A stretch of DNA of 6,204 bases from Deltaproteobacteria bacterium (GTDB lineage Bacteria > Desulfobacterota_B > Binatia > UBA9968), in the NCBI GenBank assembly GCA_022545745.1, contig JACZQL010000093.1:1-6204 (forward strand), read 5' to 3'. Below, piece by piece: positions 1-6,014 of the stretch. Every line of letters starts with the position of its first letter. Positions within the stretch are counted from its first letter, which is position 1. The position numbers were made by a program, and so were the translations under genes. The notes under the pieces were generated by a model. The model was not told the DNA's origin and made no database searches. It saw only the letters and a list, made by a program, of their open reading frames with translations.

Positions 1-2
1 GA

Positions 3-212
3 TCACCCAAGGATCGGCTGGAGATCCTACGGAAGGCATACGGGGCTGTAATGTCAGACCCAAAGTTCTTAGCCGAAGCCAAGAAATCCAAGCTCATTAT
101 CAACTACGTGTCCGGGGAAGAGATTGAAAAGTTTGTTGCTGAAATTTTAGCGACTCCGGCCAGTGCGAAAGAGAATCTCTCGTTCTTGGTAAGAAAGAGC
201 AAGCAAAAATAG
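3..212 (+). CDS. TctC-type solute-binding protein of a TTT transporter, C-terminal fragment
   Basis: Only the last 69 codons are present; the 5' part lies outside the window, and the gene ends in two consecutive TAG codons. The readable tail (RLEILRKAYGAVMSDPKFL, then a lysine-rich stretch, then SGEEIEKFVAEIL and TPASAKENL) has the amphipathic pattern of the C-terminus of TctC/Bug receptors. In those proteins a helix with 'AdPeFlaea' wording is followed by a 'sgeEl..lv.e.l' helix. Such receptors are periplasmic, bind carboxylates or other small organic anions, and deliver them to the TctA/TctB membrane pair. The TctA-TctB fusion begins 14 bases after the first stop, which strongly supports the assignment and co-transcription. 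The ligand cannot be told from this piece. The family call is fairly sure given the neighbour, but rests on a short stretch. Confidence 0.8.
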   Translation, partial: SPKDRLEILRKAYGAVMSDPKFLAEAKKSKLIINYVSGEEIEKFVAEILATPASAKENLSFLVRKSKQK

Positions 213-226
213 TAGCGTAGCCTGCA

Positions 227-2296
227 GTGGATTACCTTAACGCGTTCTATAATGGCCTGACGAGCATCCTGCCGTTCTCGGAGGCGGGCGTGCATCCCTT
301 TCTGATGATGCTGATCGGGATCTCCATTGGGTTCGTGGTGGGCATCCTGCCAGGGTTGGGAGGAGCCACTACCCTGGCCCTGATGCTTCCGTTCATCTAC
401 GGTATGGAACCCACGGCGGCCTTTGCCTTCCTGCTGGGCTCCAATGCTGTCACGGCCACCACGGGCGACATCACCTCAGTACTCTTCGGCGTGCCCGGCG
501 AAGGGATTACGGCTGCAACCATTGTGGACGGGCATCCCATGGCCAAAAAAGGCGAAGCAGGGCGCGCCTTGGGAGCTGCATTGATGAGCTCGCTGGTAGG
601 CGCGGTCTTCGGCGCCTTCGCCCTCGCATTGGCCATTCCTATCGTTCAGCCTTTAGTCCTGTCCATCGGCTCATCAGAGTTTTTCATGCTTGCCATGCTG
701 GGAATCACCTTTGTCGCTGCCCTAAGCGGGGACAACATTTTCAAGGGTCTCACGGCTGGAGCCTTTGGCCTTGCCCTGGCAACTATTGGACTTGACCCTA
801 TAGATAGCGTGCCACGATTTACCCTTGATCCAATCATCGGGGACGACGCTGCGCTCTTCTTGTGGGACGGCATGTCCCTTATCGCGGTGACCGTGGGACT
901 CTTTGCCATTCCAGAGATCGTTGAGTTGGCAGTTCAGGGGTCCGCCATCGCCGAAAAAGGAACGGGCAAACTGGGGGGGGTCATGGAGGGCGTCAAGGAC
1001 ACCTTTCGTCACTGGAAGCTAGTCCTTCGCTGCAGTGCCATCGGCGCGTACATAGGTCTGCTCCCTGGGCTGGGGGGTGGCCCGGCCCAGTGGATGGCTT
1101 ATGCCCATGCGGTGCAGAGCTCTCCCGATAAGGAGCGTTTTGGTAAGGGGGCCATCGAGGGGGTTCTCGGACCGGGGGCAGCCAACAACTCCAAAGAGGG
1201 AGGGGCCCTGGTTCCAACCATTGCCTTTGGAGTTCCCGGCAGTGTCTCAATGGCGATCCTGCTCGGAGCCTTCATCATTCAAGGCATCGTGCCGGGCCCG
1301 GATCTCTTGGACCCCGACAAGCATCTTACCCTGACCTTCTCCTTTGTTTGGATCATTGTGATCTCTAACATCATCACGGTTGCCGTCTGTTTTCTCTTTC
1401 TCAACCACATCGCAAAGATCACTTTGGTGAAGGGAACATACCTCATCCCCTTTCTCCTCCTTCTTGTCTACCTCGGGGGCTTTGCCGTTAAAAACAGCTT
1501 CGGCGACATGTTCCTAGTGATTCTATTCGGGGCGCTAGGATGGCTCATGGTCCGCTTTGACTGGCAGCGGCCGCCCTTGCTTATAGGGTTGGTTTTGGGA
1601 GGGATCGCAGAAAACAACCTCTTTATCGCCACAAAGATCTACGGAGCAAGCTGGCTCCTTCGCCCCGGGGTTATTGTCATTATTCTGCTGATCGCCGGTG
1701 CCCTCCTTTGGCCCGTGATCCAGAAGTTTCGGGAGAGACGCCGCAAGGGTGCAGCCGATCCTCTTCAGGCAACTTCGAGTCCGCTCCCAGAGGGTGAAGA
1801 GCAAAAAAGCATAGGAAGCCGCGTTCCCAGTGTTATGTTTGCCCTCTTCTTTGTGCTCATTTTCCTCTACGTACTGAAAGAGGCTTTCTTCGGTTTTGGC
1901 GCGGATGAGGAACGGGCCGCCCTTTTCCCCATAATCATCGGCATACCTGGTCTGGGCATGTCCCTTCTCGCCTTTGGTAGGGAGTTCTCATCTACCGGCC
2001 AGGTGGTGACCACCAGTGAAGAACCATCCGATATAGCGCCTGATGTGGCTCGCCGTCGAATGATTGGGATTATTTGCTGGATCGTGGGTTTCTTTATCTC
2101 CATCTGGCTGCTGGGCTTCGTCATCAGCTCTGCCGTGGTCACCTTTCTTTACCTCAAGTTCGGCGCGGGAGAGAAGTGGCAAATAAGCATTATCTTAACT
2201 CTAGTCGCCTGGGGCTTCTTCTACGGCGTTTTCGACTACGCCCTACACCTCCCCTTCCCCCCAGGTGAACTGCTAATCTTGTTGGGATTGGATTAG
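227..2296 (+). CDS. tctA: TTT transporter permease, TctA-TctB fusion
   Basis: This is the membrane part of a tripartite tricarboxylate transporter, a cation-driven secondary importer that works with the periplasmic receptor encoded just upstream. Residues 1-500 are TctA. They show the family's internal duplication: LPGLGG at 41-46 is mirrored by LPGLGGG at 279-285, and FGVPG at 87-91 by FGVPG at 334-338, amid many hydrophobic helices. A charged linker (about 500-530) leads to a second domain (about 532-689) with four hydrophobic segments and the end motif LPFPPGELL, which fits TctB (DUF1468). TctA and TctB are usually separate proteins of about 500 and 150 residues, so 689 residues fits a fusion. 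The start is GTG at 227: an in-frame TAG at 218-220 rules out anything longer, and the next ATG codons would delete the first helix. No clear Shine-Dalgarno precedes it, so coupling to the upstream gene is likely. Substrate unknown. Confidence 0.93.
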   Translation: MDYLNAFYNGLTSILPFSEAGVHPFLMMLIGISIGFVVGILPGLGGATTLALMLPFIYGMEPTAAFAFLLGSNAVTATTGDITSVLFGVPGEGITAATIVDGHPMAKKGEAGRALGAALMSSLVGAVFGAFALALAIPIVQPLVLSIGSSEFFMLAMLGITFVAALSGDNIFKGLTAGAFGLALATIGLDPIDSVPRFTLDPIIGDDAALFLWDGMSLIAVTVGLFAIPEIVELAVQGSAIAEKGTGKLGGVMEGVKDTFRHWKLVLRCSAIGAYIGLLPGLGGGPAQWMAYAHAVQSSPDKERFGKGAIEGVLGPGAANNSKEGGALVPTIAFGVPGSVSMAILLGAFIIQGIVPGPDLLDPDKHLTLTFSFVWIIVISNIITVAVCFLFLNHIAKITLVKGTYLIPFLLLLVYLGGFAVKNSFGDMFLVILFGALGWLMVRFDWQRPPLLIGLVLGGIAENNLFIATKIYGASWLLRPGVIVIILLIAGALLWPVIQKFRERRRKGAADPLQATSSPLPEGEEQKSIGSRVPSVMFALFFVLIFLYVLKEAFFGFGADEERAALFPIIIGIPGLGMSLLAFGREFSSTGQVVTTSEEPSDIAPDVARRRMIGIICWIVGFFISIWLLGFVISSAVVTFLYLKFGAGEKWQISIILTLVAWGFFYGVFDYALHLPFPPGELLILLGLD

Positions 2297-2383
2297 TAGC
2301 CAGCTTTGATCTGGTGGGCATCAGCAACGATTTCCAGTGCCAATGAGTGTCGGATCGGGGCTAGCGGCCCGATAAAGCGTCTA

Positions 2384-2412
2384 TTGCGCCCCCCCAGAAG
2401 TCCATCTATAAT
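2384..2412 (+). promoter_or_regulatory. Candidate sigma-70 promoter for the M48 lipoprotein gene
   Basis: A perfect TATAAT (2407-2412) lies 17 bases downstream of TTGCGC (2384-2389), which matches the -35 consensus in its first three bases only. Transcription would begin about 7-10 bases after the -10 box, within a few bases of the ATG at 2422, giving an extremely short or absent leader. This agrees with the lack of any Shine-Dalgarno before that ATG. A weak hairpin (ATCGGG at 2354-2359 with CCCGAT at 2368-2373) lies upstream without a T-run, so it does not look like a terminator for the transporter gene. Confidence 0.45.
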
Positions 2413-2421
2413 TTTGTCTCC

Positions 2422-3810
2422 ATGTTGCGAAGGCTCCTCTACCTTTTCATACTCAGTTCCCTGCTGAGCGGATGCGGCACATCCATCCCCACGCCGCTGG
2501 ACGCTTTTAAACCCCTCACCGAAGAGGATGAGATCAAGATCTCCCGGCAATTCCGTCGGGATGCCAAGAGAATGTTCAAGTTGGTAAACCAGCCTGAAGT
2601 CCAGCAATATGTCGACCAGGTGGGCCGAAACATTCTATCAGTTATGGGGCCTCAGCCCTTCGAGTATAAATTCTATGTGGTGGAAGATCCCCAGTTGAAC
2701 GCCTTCGCGGTACCGGGGGGGTCCATCTATATTCACACAGGCATCATTGAGAACGCTAAAAGCACGGATGAGCTGGCCTCCGTCATAGGCCATGAAATCA
2801 TCCACGTGAAGGGGCGCCATATTGCACGTATGTCCGGGCCGGACCTAGCAAGTATGATTGGAATGCTGGGTATGCTCCTAGGCGCGGCGGGTGGCAATGC
2901 AGGGGCCGCCGGGATGGTCGGGCAGGCCATTGCGACTCAGCGCCAGATCTCATTCACTCGCAGAATTGAACAGGAAGCTGACACCCTTGGCGTAAAATAT
3001 ATGGCCAAAGCCGGTTACGATCCGAGAGGGGCCCTGGGCTTCTTCAGAACCATCGCCATGGAAAGGGTTCTAAACCCCGTCAATGTTCCCCCTTACCTGC
3101 TGACCCATCCCTTGACGGACGAGCGCATCGCGTCGGTCAACATCGTCATTCGATCTCTGGATCTCAGTGGCATCAGTCCAAGACGTCCAGACCCGCTCAA
3201 AAGGGTTCAGGCCATACTGCGTCTGGAGAAACAGAAGGCCAATCCCGGCAATGATTTGGTGCGAAAATTGTTCGTTCCCCATTTTCAAGAGAGAGGGGAA
3301 GTCGCCCATCTCCGCGGATTGGAATACTTTTATCAAGGGGCCTGGGCCCAGGCGCTAGAGAGTTATGAACAGGCAAGGGCCACGAGCCCGGATAGTCCGG
3401 GACTCGACCGAGATTTGGGCCGTCTTTATACTCAAATCGGAGAGTATGGGCTGGCTCACCAGGCATTTGAGCGATCCTTGAGCCGGGAACCCAAGATGCC
3501 TGTCACTTACCTCTATCTCGCGGAGCTATTTGAAAGGGAGTCCCAATTTCGAGAGGCCGCCTTCGCCTATCGAAAGGCCCTTCAGCTCTCACCCCTTTGG
3601 CCCGAACCGGCACGCCGACTGGGTGAAGTCTACAGTAAGATGGATCGTTTAGGAGATGCCTATTACTACCTGGGACGCTCCCATCAGTTAGCGGATGAGG
3701 ACGAGAAGGCCATTGACGATCTGGAACGGGCAGTGGAAATTTTTGGCCCGTACTCGCCACGCGGGCAAGTGATCTATGATGAGCTGGAAGCCATCAAGGC
3801 AAGAATCTAA
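2422..3810 (+). CDS. M48 family zinc metalloprotease lipoprotein with C-terminal TPR repeats (BepA-like)
   Basis: A 462-residue envelope protease. A short signal peptide ends in a lipobox (L15-S-G-C18), so the mature protein should be lipid-anchored at Cys18; Gly at +2 gives no inner-membrane retention signal by the E. coli rule. The M48 domain (about 35-245) has the zinc motif HEIIH (124-128), the third ligand in EQEADTLG (Glu185), and HPLTDERIA, whose His229 matches the regulatory histidine of BepA. A glycine/methionine-rich segment (about 138-170) lies between the zinc motifs. From about 294 to 440 there are four helix-turn-helix TPR-type units (for example GAWAQALESYEQA, GEYGLAHQAFERSL, SQFREAAFAYRKAL). 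BepA-type proteins combine this domain pair and act in quality control of outer-membrane proteins; the same role here is inference. The ATG at 2422 is chosen because the signal peptide begins there. It lacks a Shine-Dalgarno. All key residues are present, so it should be active. Confidence 0.93.
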   Translation: MLRRLLYLFILSSLLSGCGTSIPTPLDAFKPLTEEDEIKISRQFRRDAKRMFKLVNQPEVQQYVDQVGRNILSVMGPQPFEYKFYVVEDPQLNAFAVPGGSIYIHTGIIENAKSTDELASVIGHEIIHVKGRHIARMSGPDLASMIGMLGMLLGAAGGNAGAAGMVGQAIATQRQISFTRRIEQEADTLGVKYMAKAGYDPRGALGFFRTIAMERVLNPVNVPPYLLTHPLTDERIASVNIVIRSLDLSGISPRRPDPLKRVQAILRLEKQKANPGNDLVRKLFVPHFQERGEVAHLRGLEYFYQGAWAQALESYEQARATSPDSPGLDRDLGRLYTQIGEYGLAHQAFERSLSREPKMPVTYLYLAELFERESQFREAAFAYRKALQLSPLWPEPARRLGEVYSKMDRLGDAYYYLGRSHQLADEDEKAIDDLERAVEIFGPYSPRGQVIYDELEAIKARI

Positions 3811-4088
3811 CGCTCAACTTAACCGCAGATTTTCGCCGATTCTCGCAGACGAAAAATGGCAAAGAGCAGAGCGCAAAGCGCATAGCGTCCATTTTTAAGC
3901 CATCAGCTCTCAGCCGTCAGGCTTCAGCTCCGGACTCATTACTGCTAACTGCACACTGTCTTTCTGCTCCTTTTCTCGGGCTGACAACTGATAGCTGACT
4001 GCTGATAGCTAAATTCACTCAGTACTCGTAACTCAGTACTGACCTGTGCTCTGCGCTTAGCGCTTTGCCCATCGTCCTCGATGTTTGG
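3811..4088. repeat. Composite intergenic repeat block between convergent genes
   Basis: No gene is visible in these 278 bases; they are built from several short repeat motifs. There are three 10-base units at 3824-3853 (CGCAGATTTT, CGCCGATTCT, CGCAGACGAA). A GCGC-AAA-GCGC hairpin lies in a CAAAGAGCAGAGCGCAAAGC context (3860-3879 onward). A CAGCTC...TCAGCC...TCAGGC stretch covers 3904-3930. CTGATAGCT occurs at 3988-3996 and again at 4002-4010. ACTCAGTACT occurs at 4017-4026 and 4031-4040. A GCGC-TTA-GCGC hairpin lies in GCTCTGCGCTTAGCGC (4048-4063), followed by TTTGCCC. The outer and inner motifs recur in reverse-complement order on the two sides, so the block is roughly mirror-symmetric. I infer a mobile or amplified non-coding element; no terminal target duplication could be identified. 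Confidence 0.7.
3852..3896. terminator. Possible bidirectional terminator stem-loop after the M48 gene
   Basis: AAAAATGG (3852-3859) and CCATTTTT (3889-3896) are exact reverse complements, and the enclosed DNA contains a small GCGC-AAA-GCGC hairpin (3871-3881). The arms carry an A-run on one side and a T-run on the other, as in terminators that work on both strands. It lies 41 bases past the protease stop codon and between convergent genes, where such a terminator is expected. The base of the stem is AT-rich and the 29-base interior is not fully paired, so termination is only a reasonable guess. Confidence 0.35.
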
Positions 4089-4823
4089 TTAGTGCCCTCT
4101 TAGGAGTTTTCCGTATCCCTCGATACGGTCATTGATGCCCAGGCTGCGCAGGGCCCACCAGAGAATCGACTGGCTCCCTTGCACAATGTTGATGCCTAGC
4201 TCCTGTTCCAATGTTTCGATGATGGCCCCTGTGGCCCAGTGGGGTGAGCCCAGGTGGATGGTGTCGATCTCCGGATGTTCTTTCTTCAGCTCCCTGGCCA
4301 TCTGCAAAGGGACCTCTGAGGGGACACGTCCCACGTCAATGAACGGAATGCCTCCGAATTTCCTTCCTACGATCTTGGCCCTATCTGGGCTGCCAGGACC
4401 ACGGTTGGGCAGATGATCTGTGGCCCCCGGGGCTGAGGCGTAAGCTATGGTTCCGACCACCTTTGCCCCAAGTGCCTTGTCCGCCTCATAATAAGCGGTG
4501 CTGCTGTTGGTTACGGGAATTCCCAGTTCTGACTGAAGCTCCTTGATGGTCCGCTCCGCCTGTTCCCGGCCGCCTGAGTAGACCACCGGCCCCCCACCAA
4601 GGACGATGATGTTTACCCCGGCCCGAGCCATTTCTCTGGCAGCTCGCAGGGTATGGTTCCAGCTTTCTTGAGCCTCCCCTGATTCAACGGTGTGCCGCGC
4701 CACCATCAGTGTGGTTAGTACCAGGGTGATACCCGGTGGCGCCATCTGGTAAAACTCGTAGGGAAAAACCTCGGTGACGATGGGGGGAGACGTGTAGCCA
4801 ATACGTGCACGATGACCGTACAT
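4089..4823 (-). CDS. Asp/Glu racemase / arylmalonate decarboxylase / maleate isomerase superfamily protein lacking catalytic cysteines
   Basis: A 244-residue soluble protein of the two-lobed Asp/Glu racemase fold, closest in layout to arylmalonate decarboxylase (AMDase) and maleate cis-trans isomerase. Shared features, recalled from the family, are an N-terminal IGYTSPP strand-turn (8-14) like the AMDase IGMIVPP, the first active-site loop at NIIVLGGGPVVYSGG (71-85), GIPVTNSSTA (101-110), the second loop HLGSPHWATGAI (190-201), and a C-terminal EGYGKLL (235-241) matching the GYGRLF end of AMDase. Known enzymes use one or two cysteines in these loops. Here the positions hold Gly and Ser193, and the protein has no cysteine anywhere. 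The AMDase oxyanion residues Thr75 and Ser76 also appear replaced by glycines. It may be a different chemistry or a binding protein. The ATG at 4823 is preceded by AGGAGG six bases away. The gene is divergent from the amidohydrolase remnant. Confidence 0.85.
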   Translation of the reverse strand: MYGHRARIGYTSPPIVTEVFPYEFYQMAPPGITLVLTTLMVARHTVESGEAQESWNHTLRAAREMARAGVNIIVLGGGPVVYSGGREQAERTIKELQSELGIPVTNSSTAYYEADKALGAKVVGTIAYASAPGATDHLPNRGPGSPDRAKIVGRKFGGIPFIDVGRVPSEVPLQMARELKKEHPEIDTIHLGSPHWATGAIIETLEQELGINIVQGSQSILWWALRSLGINDRIEGYGKLLRGH

Positions 4824-4829
4824 ATGGAT

Positions 4830-4835
4830 CCTCCT
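4830..4835 (-). promoter_or_regulatory. Strong Shine-Dalgarno of the racemase-family gene
   Basis: On the minus strand AAAGGAGG ends six bases before the ATG at 4823, an ideal ribosome binding site. It fixes the start and contrasts with the transporter and protease genes of the window, which have none. Confidence 0.85.
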
Positions 4836-4909
4836 TTACGGTTGCAAGCGACAACACTGAAGCGATCACTGAACCCTCCAGCAGATTCCGTTTGCCCTGA
4901 CTTCCGGCA

Positions 4910-4938
4910 CAGATATCGAATGGCGGATCATGTGTCAA
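4910..4938 (-). promoter_or_regulatory. Candidate sigma-70 promoter for the racemase-family gene
   Basis: Read on the minus strand, a perfect TTGACA (4933-4938) is followed after 17 bases by TATCTG (4910-4915), which matches the -10 consensus in its first three bases. Transcription would start near 4903, giving a leader of about 80 bases before the ATG at 4823. The site lies within or at the edge of the amidohydrolase remnant on the other strand. The -10 is weak, so this is a moderate prediction. Confidence 0.4.
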
Positions 4939-5175
4939 CTTACCCGAACCTGAAGGGACAATGTCTATTTTGGTATCGACGCTTGGATGCCGAAGTATTT
5001 ACGGCCAGAAATCATCCACTACATCGACAGCCGCATGGGTCAGGACCGTTGTCTTTGGGGAACCAACGGGCTACCGTGGACAGAAAGTCCGGACCAAGTC
5101 GAAGCGCTCGGACTGAAAGACGAGACGAAAAGAAAGCTTTTACGCGACAACGTCGTTCAACTTTTTGGATTGTAA
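4921..5175 (+). pseudogene. C-terminal remnant of an amidohydrolase_2 family metal-dependent hydrolase, frameshifted
   Basis: Translation from 4954 to 5175 gives DNVYFGIDAWMPKYLRP, then IIHYIDSRMGQDRCLWGTN and KRKLLRDNVVQLFGL before TAA. This is the pattern of the last part of amidohydrolase_2 (TIM-barrel) enzymes: 'YPNvy.d.sa..Pkyl', 'drvlfGtd.P', and a 'dN..rllgl' ending. The expected preceding piece, MADHVSTYPNLK, is encoded just upstream (4921-4956) in a different frame. Removing one G from the GGG at 4955-4957 joins the two as YPNLK-DNVYFG. The N-terminal two thirds, with the metal-binding histidines, are absent, because the divergent racemase gene starts at 4823. A further frame break near 4920 is possible (DIEW in a third frame), but evidence there is thin. 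It ends 19 bases before the enoyl-CoA hydratase start, so the two were probably once in one operon. I judge it non-functional. Confidence 0.7.
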
Positions 5176-5184
5176 TGAAAAAAG

Positions 5185-5190
5185 AAGGAG
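5185..5190 (+). promoter_or_regulatory. Shine-Dalgarno that decides the enoyl-CoA hydratase start
   Basis: AAGGAG lies four bases before the ATG at 5195. The same frame is open back to a TTG at 5165, but that codon has no ribosome site and lies inside the end of the amidohydrolase remnant, so the ATG at 5195 is preferred. Confidence 0.75.
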
Positions 5191-5194
5191 TCTT

Positions 5195-5974
5195 ATGTAT
5201 CAGACGCTTCAATACGAAGAGAATCACTTTGTGGTCACCGTTCGCCTAAACCGGCCCGAGAAAAAAAATTCGCTCAATGCACAAATGAGACACGAATTGG
5301 AACAGCTGTTTCGCGAGATCGCGGAAAAGCCACAGGTTCGAGTCCTCATTATAACGGGCAACGAGGAGATCTTCTGTGCCGGAGCGGACATTGGTGAAAT
5401 TCAAGGAACCCAAAGCGGTGAGGCGGCTTATAAGCACGCCCGGGAGTTTCAACTGCTTTTTGACCAGTTGGATACGCTGCCACAGCCGACCATCGCCACG
5501 GTATCAGGTTATGCCCTGGGTGGCGGGTGTGAATTAGCCTTGGCGACCGACTTCCGCATTGCGTCGAACACGGCACGATTTGGACTTCCCGAGATCAAGA
5601 TCGGCGCCTTTCCCGGCGGCGGTGGAACACAACGGCTCTCTCGGCTCATCGGCCTCGCAAAGGCCAAGCAAATGATTTATCTCGGAGACCCGATTACAGC
5701 TGAAGAGGCTTTAAACATTGGTTTGGTTATCAATGTCGTGCCGAAGGAGAAACTCGTGGAGGAGGCCATGCGCCTTGCCCAGAAACTTGCCAAGTTGCCC
5801 CGGCTAGCTATGCAGGCATCGAAAATGTTGATCAACCGCAGCATGGAACTGGATTTGGCGTCGGGATTGGAACTCGAAGCCCGTACGTTCGGCGCCCTTG
5901 CGACGAGCCACGACTTGGCTGAGGGAACCAAAGCTTTCATGGAAAAGCGTAAACCTAATTTCACCGGCGAGTAA
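5195..5974 (+). CDS. Enoyl-CoA hydratase/isomerase (crotonase) family protein
   Basis: A complete 259-residue cytoplasmic crotonase, the usual family length. It would hydrate a 2-enoyl-CoA to the 3-hydroxyacyl-CoA in fatty-acid, amino-acid or aromatic-acid breakdown. Seen in order: the N-terminal LNRPEKKNSLN (18-28), the first oxyanion-hole and CoA-binding loop FCAGADIGEI (60-69), the second oxyanion segment GYALGGGCELA (105-115), and FGLPEIKIGAFPGGGGTQRL (129-148). Both glutamates that act as acid and base in rat mitochondrial hydratase (Glu144 and Glu164) are present as Glu113 and Glu133, which favours a true hydratase over isomerase, hydrolase or dehalogenase branches. The C-terminus (AEGTKAFMEKRKPNFTG) has the standard family ending. 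It follows the amidohydrolase remnant by 19 bases and is closed by its own terminator. The physiological substrate cannot be read from the sequence. Confidence 0.95.
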   Translation: MYQTLQYEENHFVVTVRLNRPEKKNSLNAQMRHELEQLFREIAEKPQVRVLIITGNEEIFCAGADIGEIQGTQSGEAAYKHAREFQLLFDQLDTLPQPTIATVSGYALGGGCELALATDFRIASNTARFGLPEIKIGAFPGGGGTQRLSRLIGLAKAKQMIYLGDPITAEEALNIGLVINVVPKEKLVEEAMRLAQKLAKLPRLAMQASKMLINRSMELDLASGLELEARTFGALATSHDLAEGTKAFMEKRKPNFTGE

Positions 5975-5982
5975 ACCCCGTA

Positions 5983-6008
5983 CCACGGACTTACATCCGT
6001 GGCTTTTT
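5983..6008 (+). terminator. Intrinsic terminator of the enoyl-CoA hydratase gene
   Basis: CCACGGA (5983-5989) pairs perfectly with TCCGTGG (5996-6002) around a six-base loop CTTACA, and CTTTTT follows (6003-6008). It begins eight bases after the TAA, a textbook Rho-independent terminator. Confidence 0.88.
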
Positions 6009-6014
6009 GGCGAT

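Noticed and set aside
2354..2373. Hairpin ATCGGG/CCCGAT as terminator of the transporter operon
   Set aside because: The stem is six bases with an eight-base loop and no T-run follows, so it does not meet the form of an intrinsic terminator.
2293..2607. Minus-strand open frame across the gap before the protease gene
   Set aside because: Most of it is antisense to the clearly real protease N-terminus, and the part over the gap matches no family I recognise and has no ribosome site.
3811..4088. Insertion sequence or transposase remnant in the intergenic block
   Set aside because: No transposase-like translation was seen in any frame and no terminal inverted repeats with flanking target duplications could be identified.
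5165..5194. Longer enoyl-CoA hydratase starting at TTG 5165
   Set aside because: The extra ten residues are not part of the crotonase fold, TTG lacks a ribosome site, and AAGGAG sits just before the ATG at 5195.
4812..5249. Open frame of 145 codons on the plus strand between the racemase gene and the hydratase
   Set aside because: Only its stretch near 4921-4956 looks like protein of a known family (MADHVSTYPNLK). Beyond that it is out of frame with the amidohydrolase tail and overlaps both the racemase start and the hydratase start, with no ribosome site.
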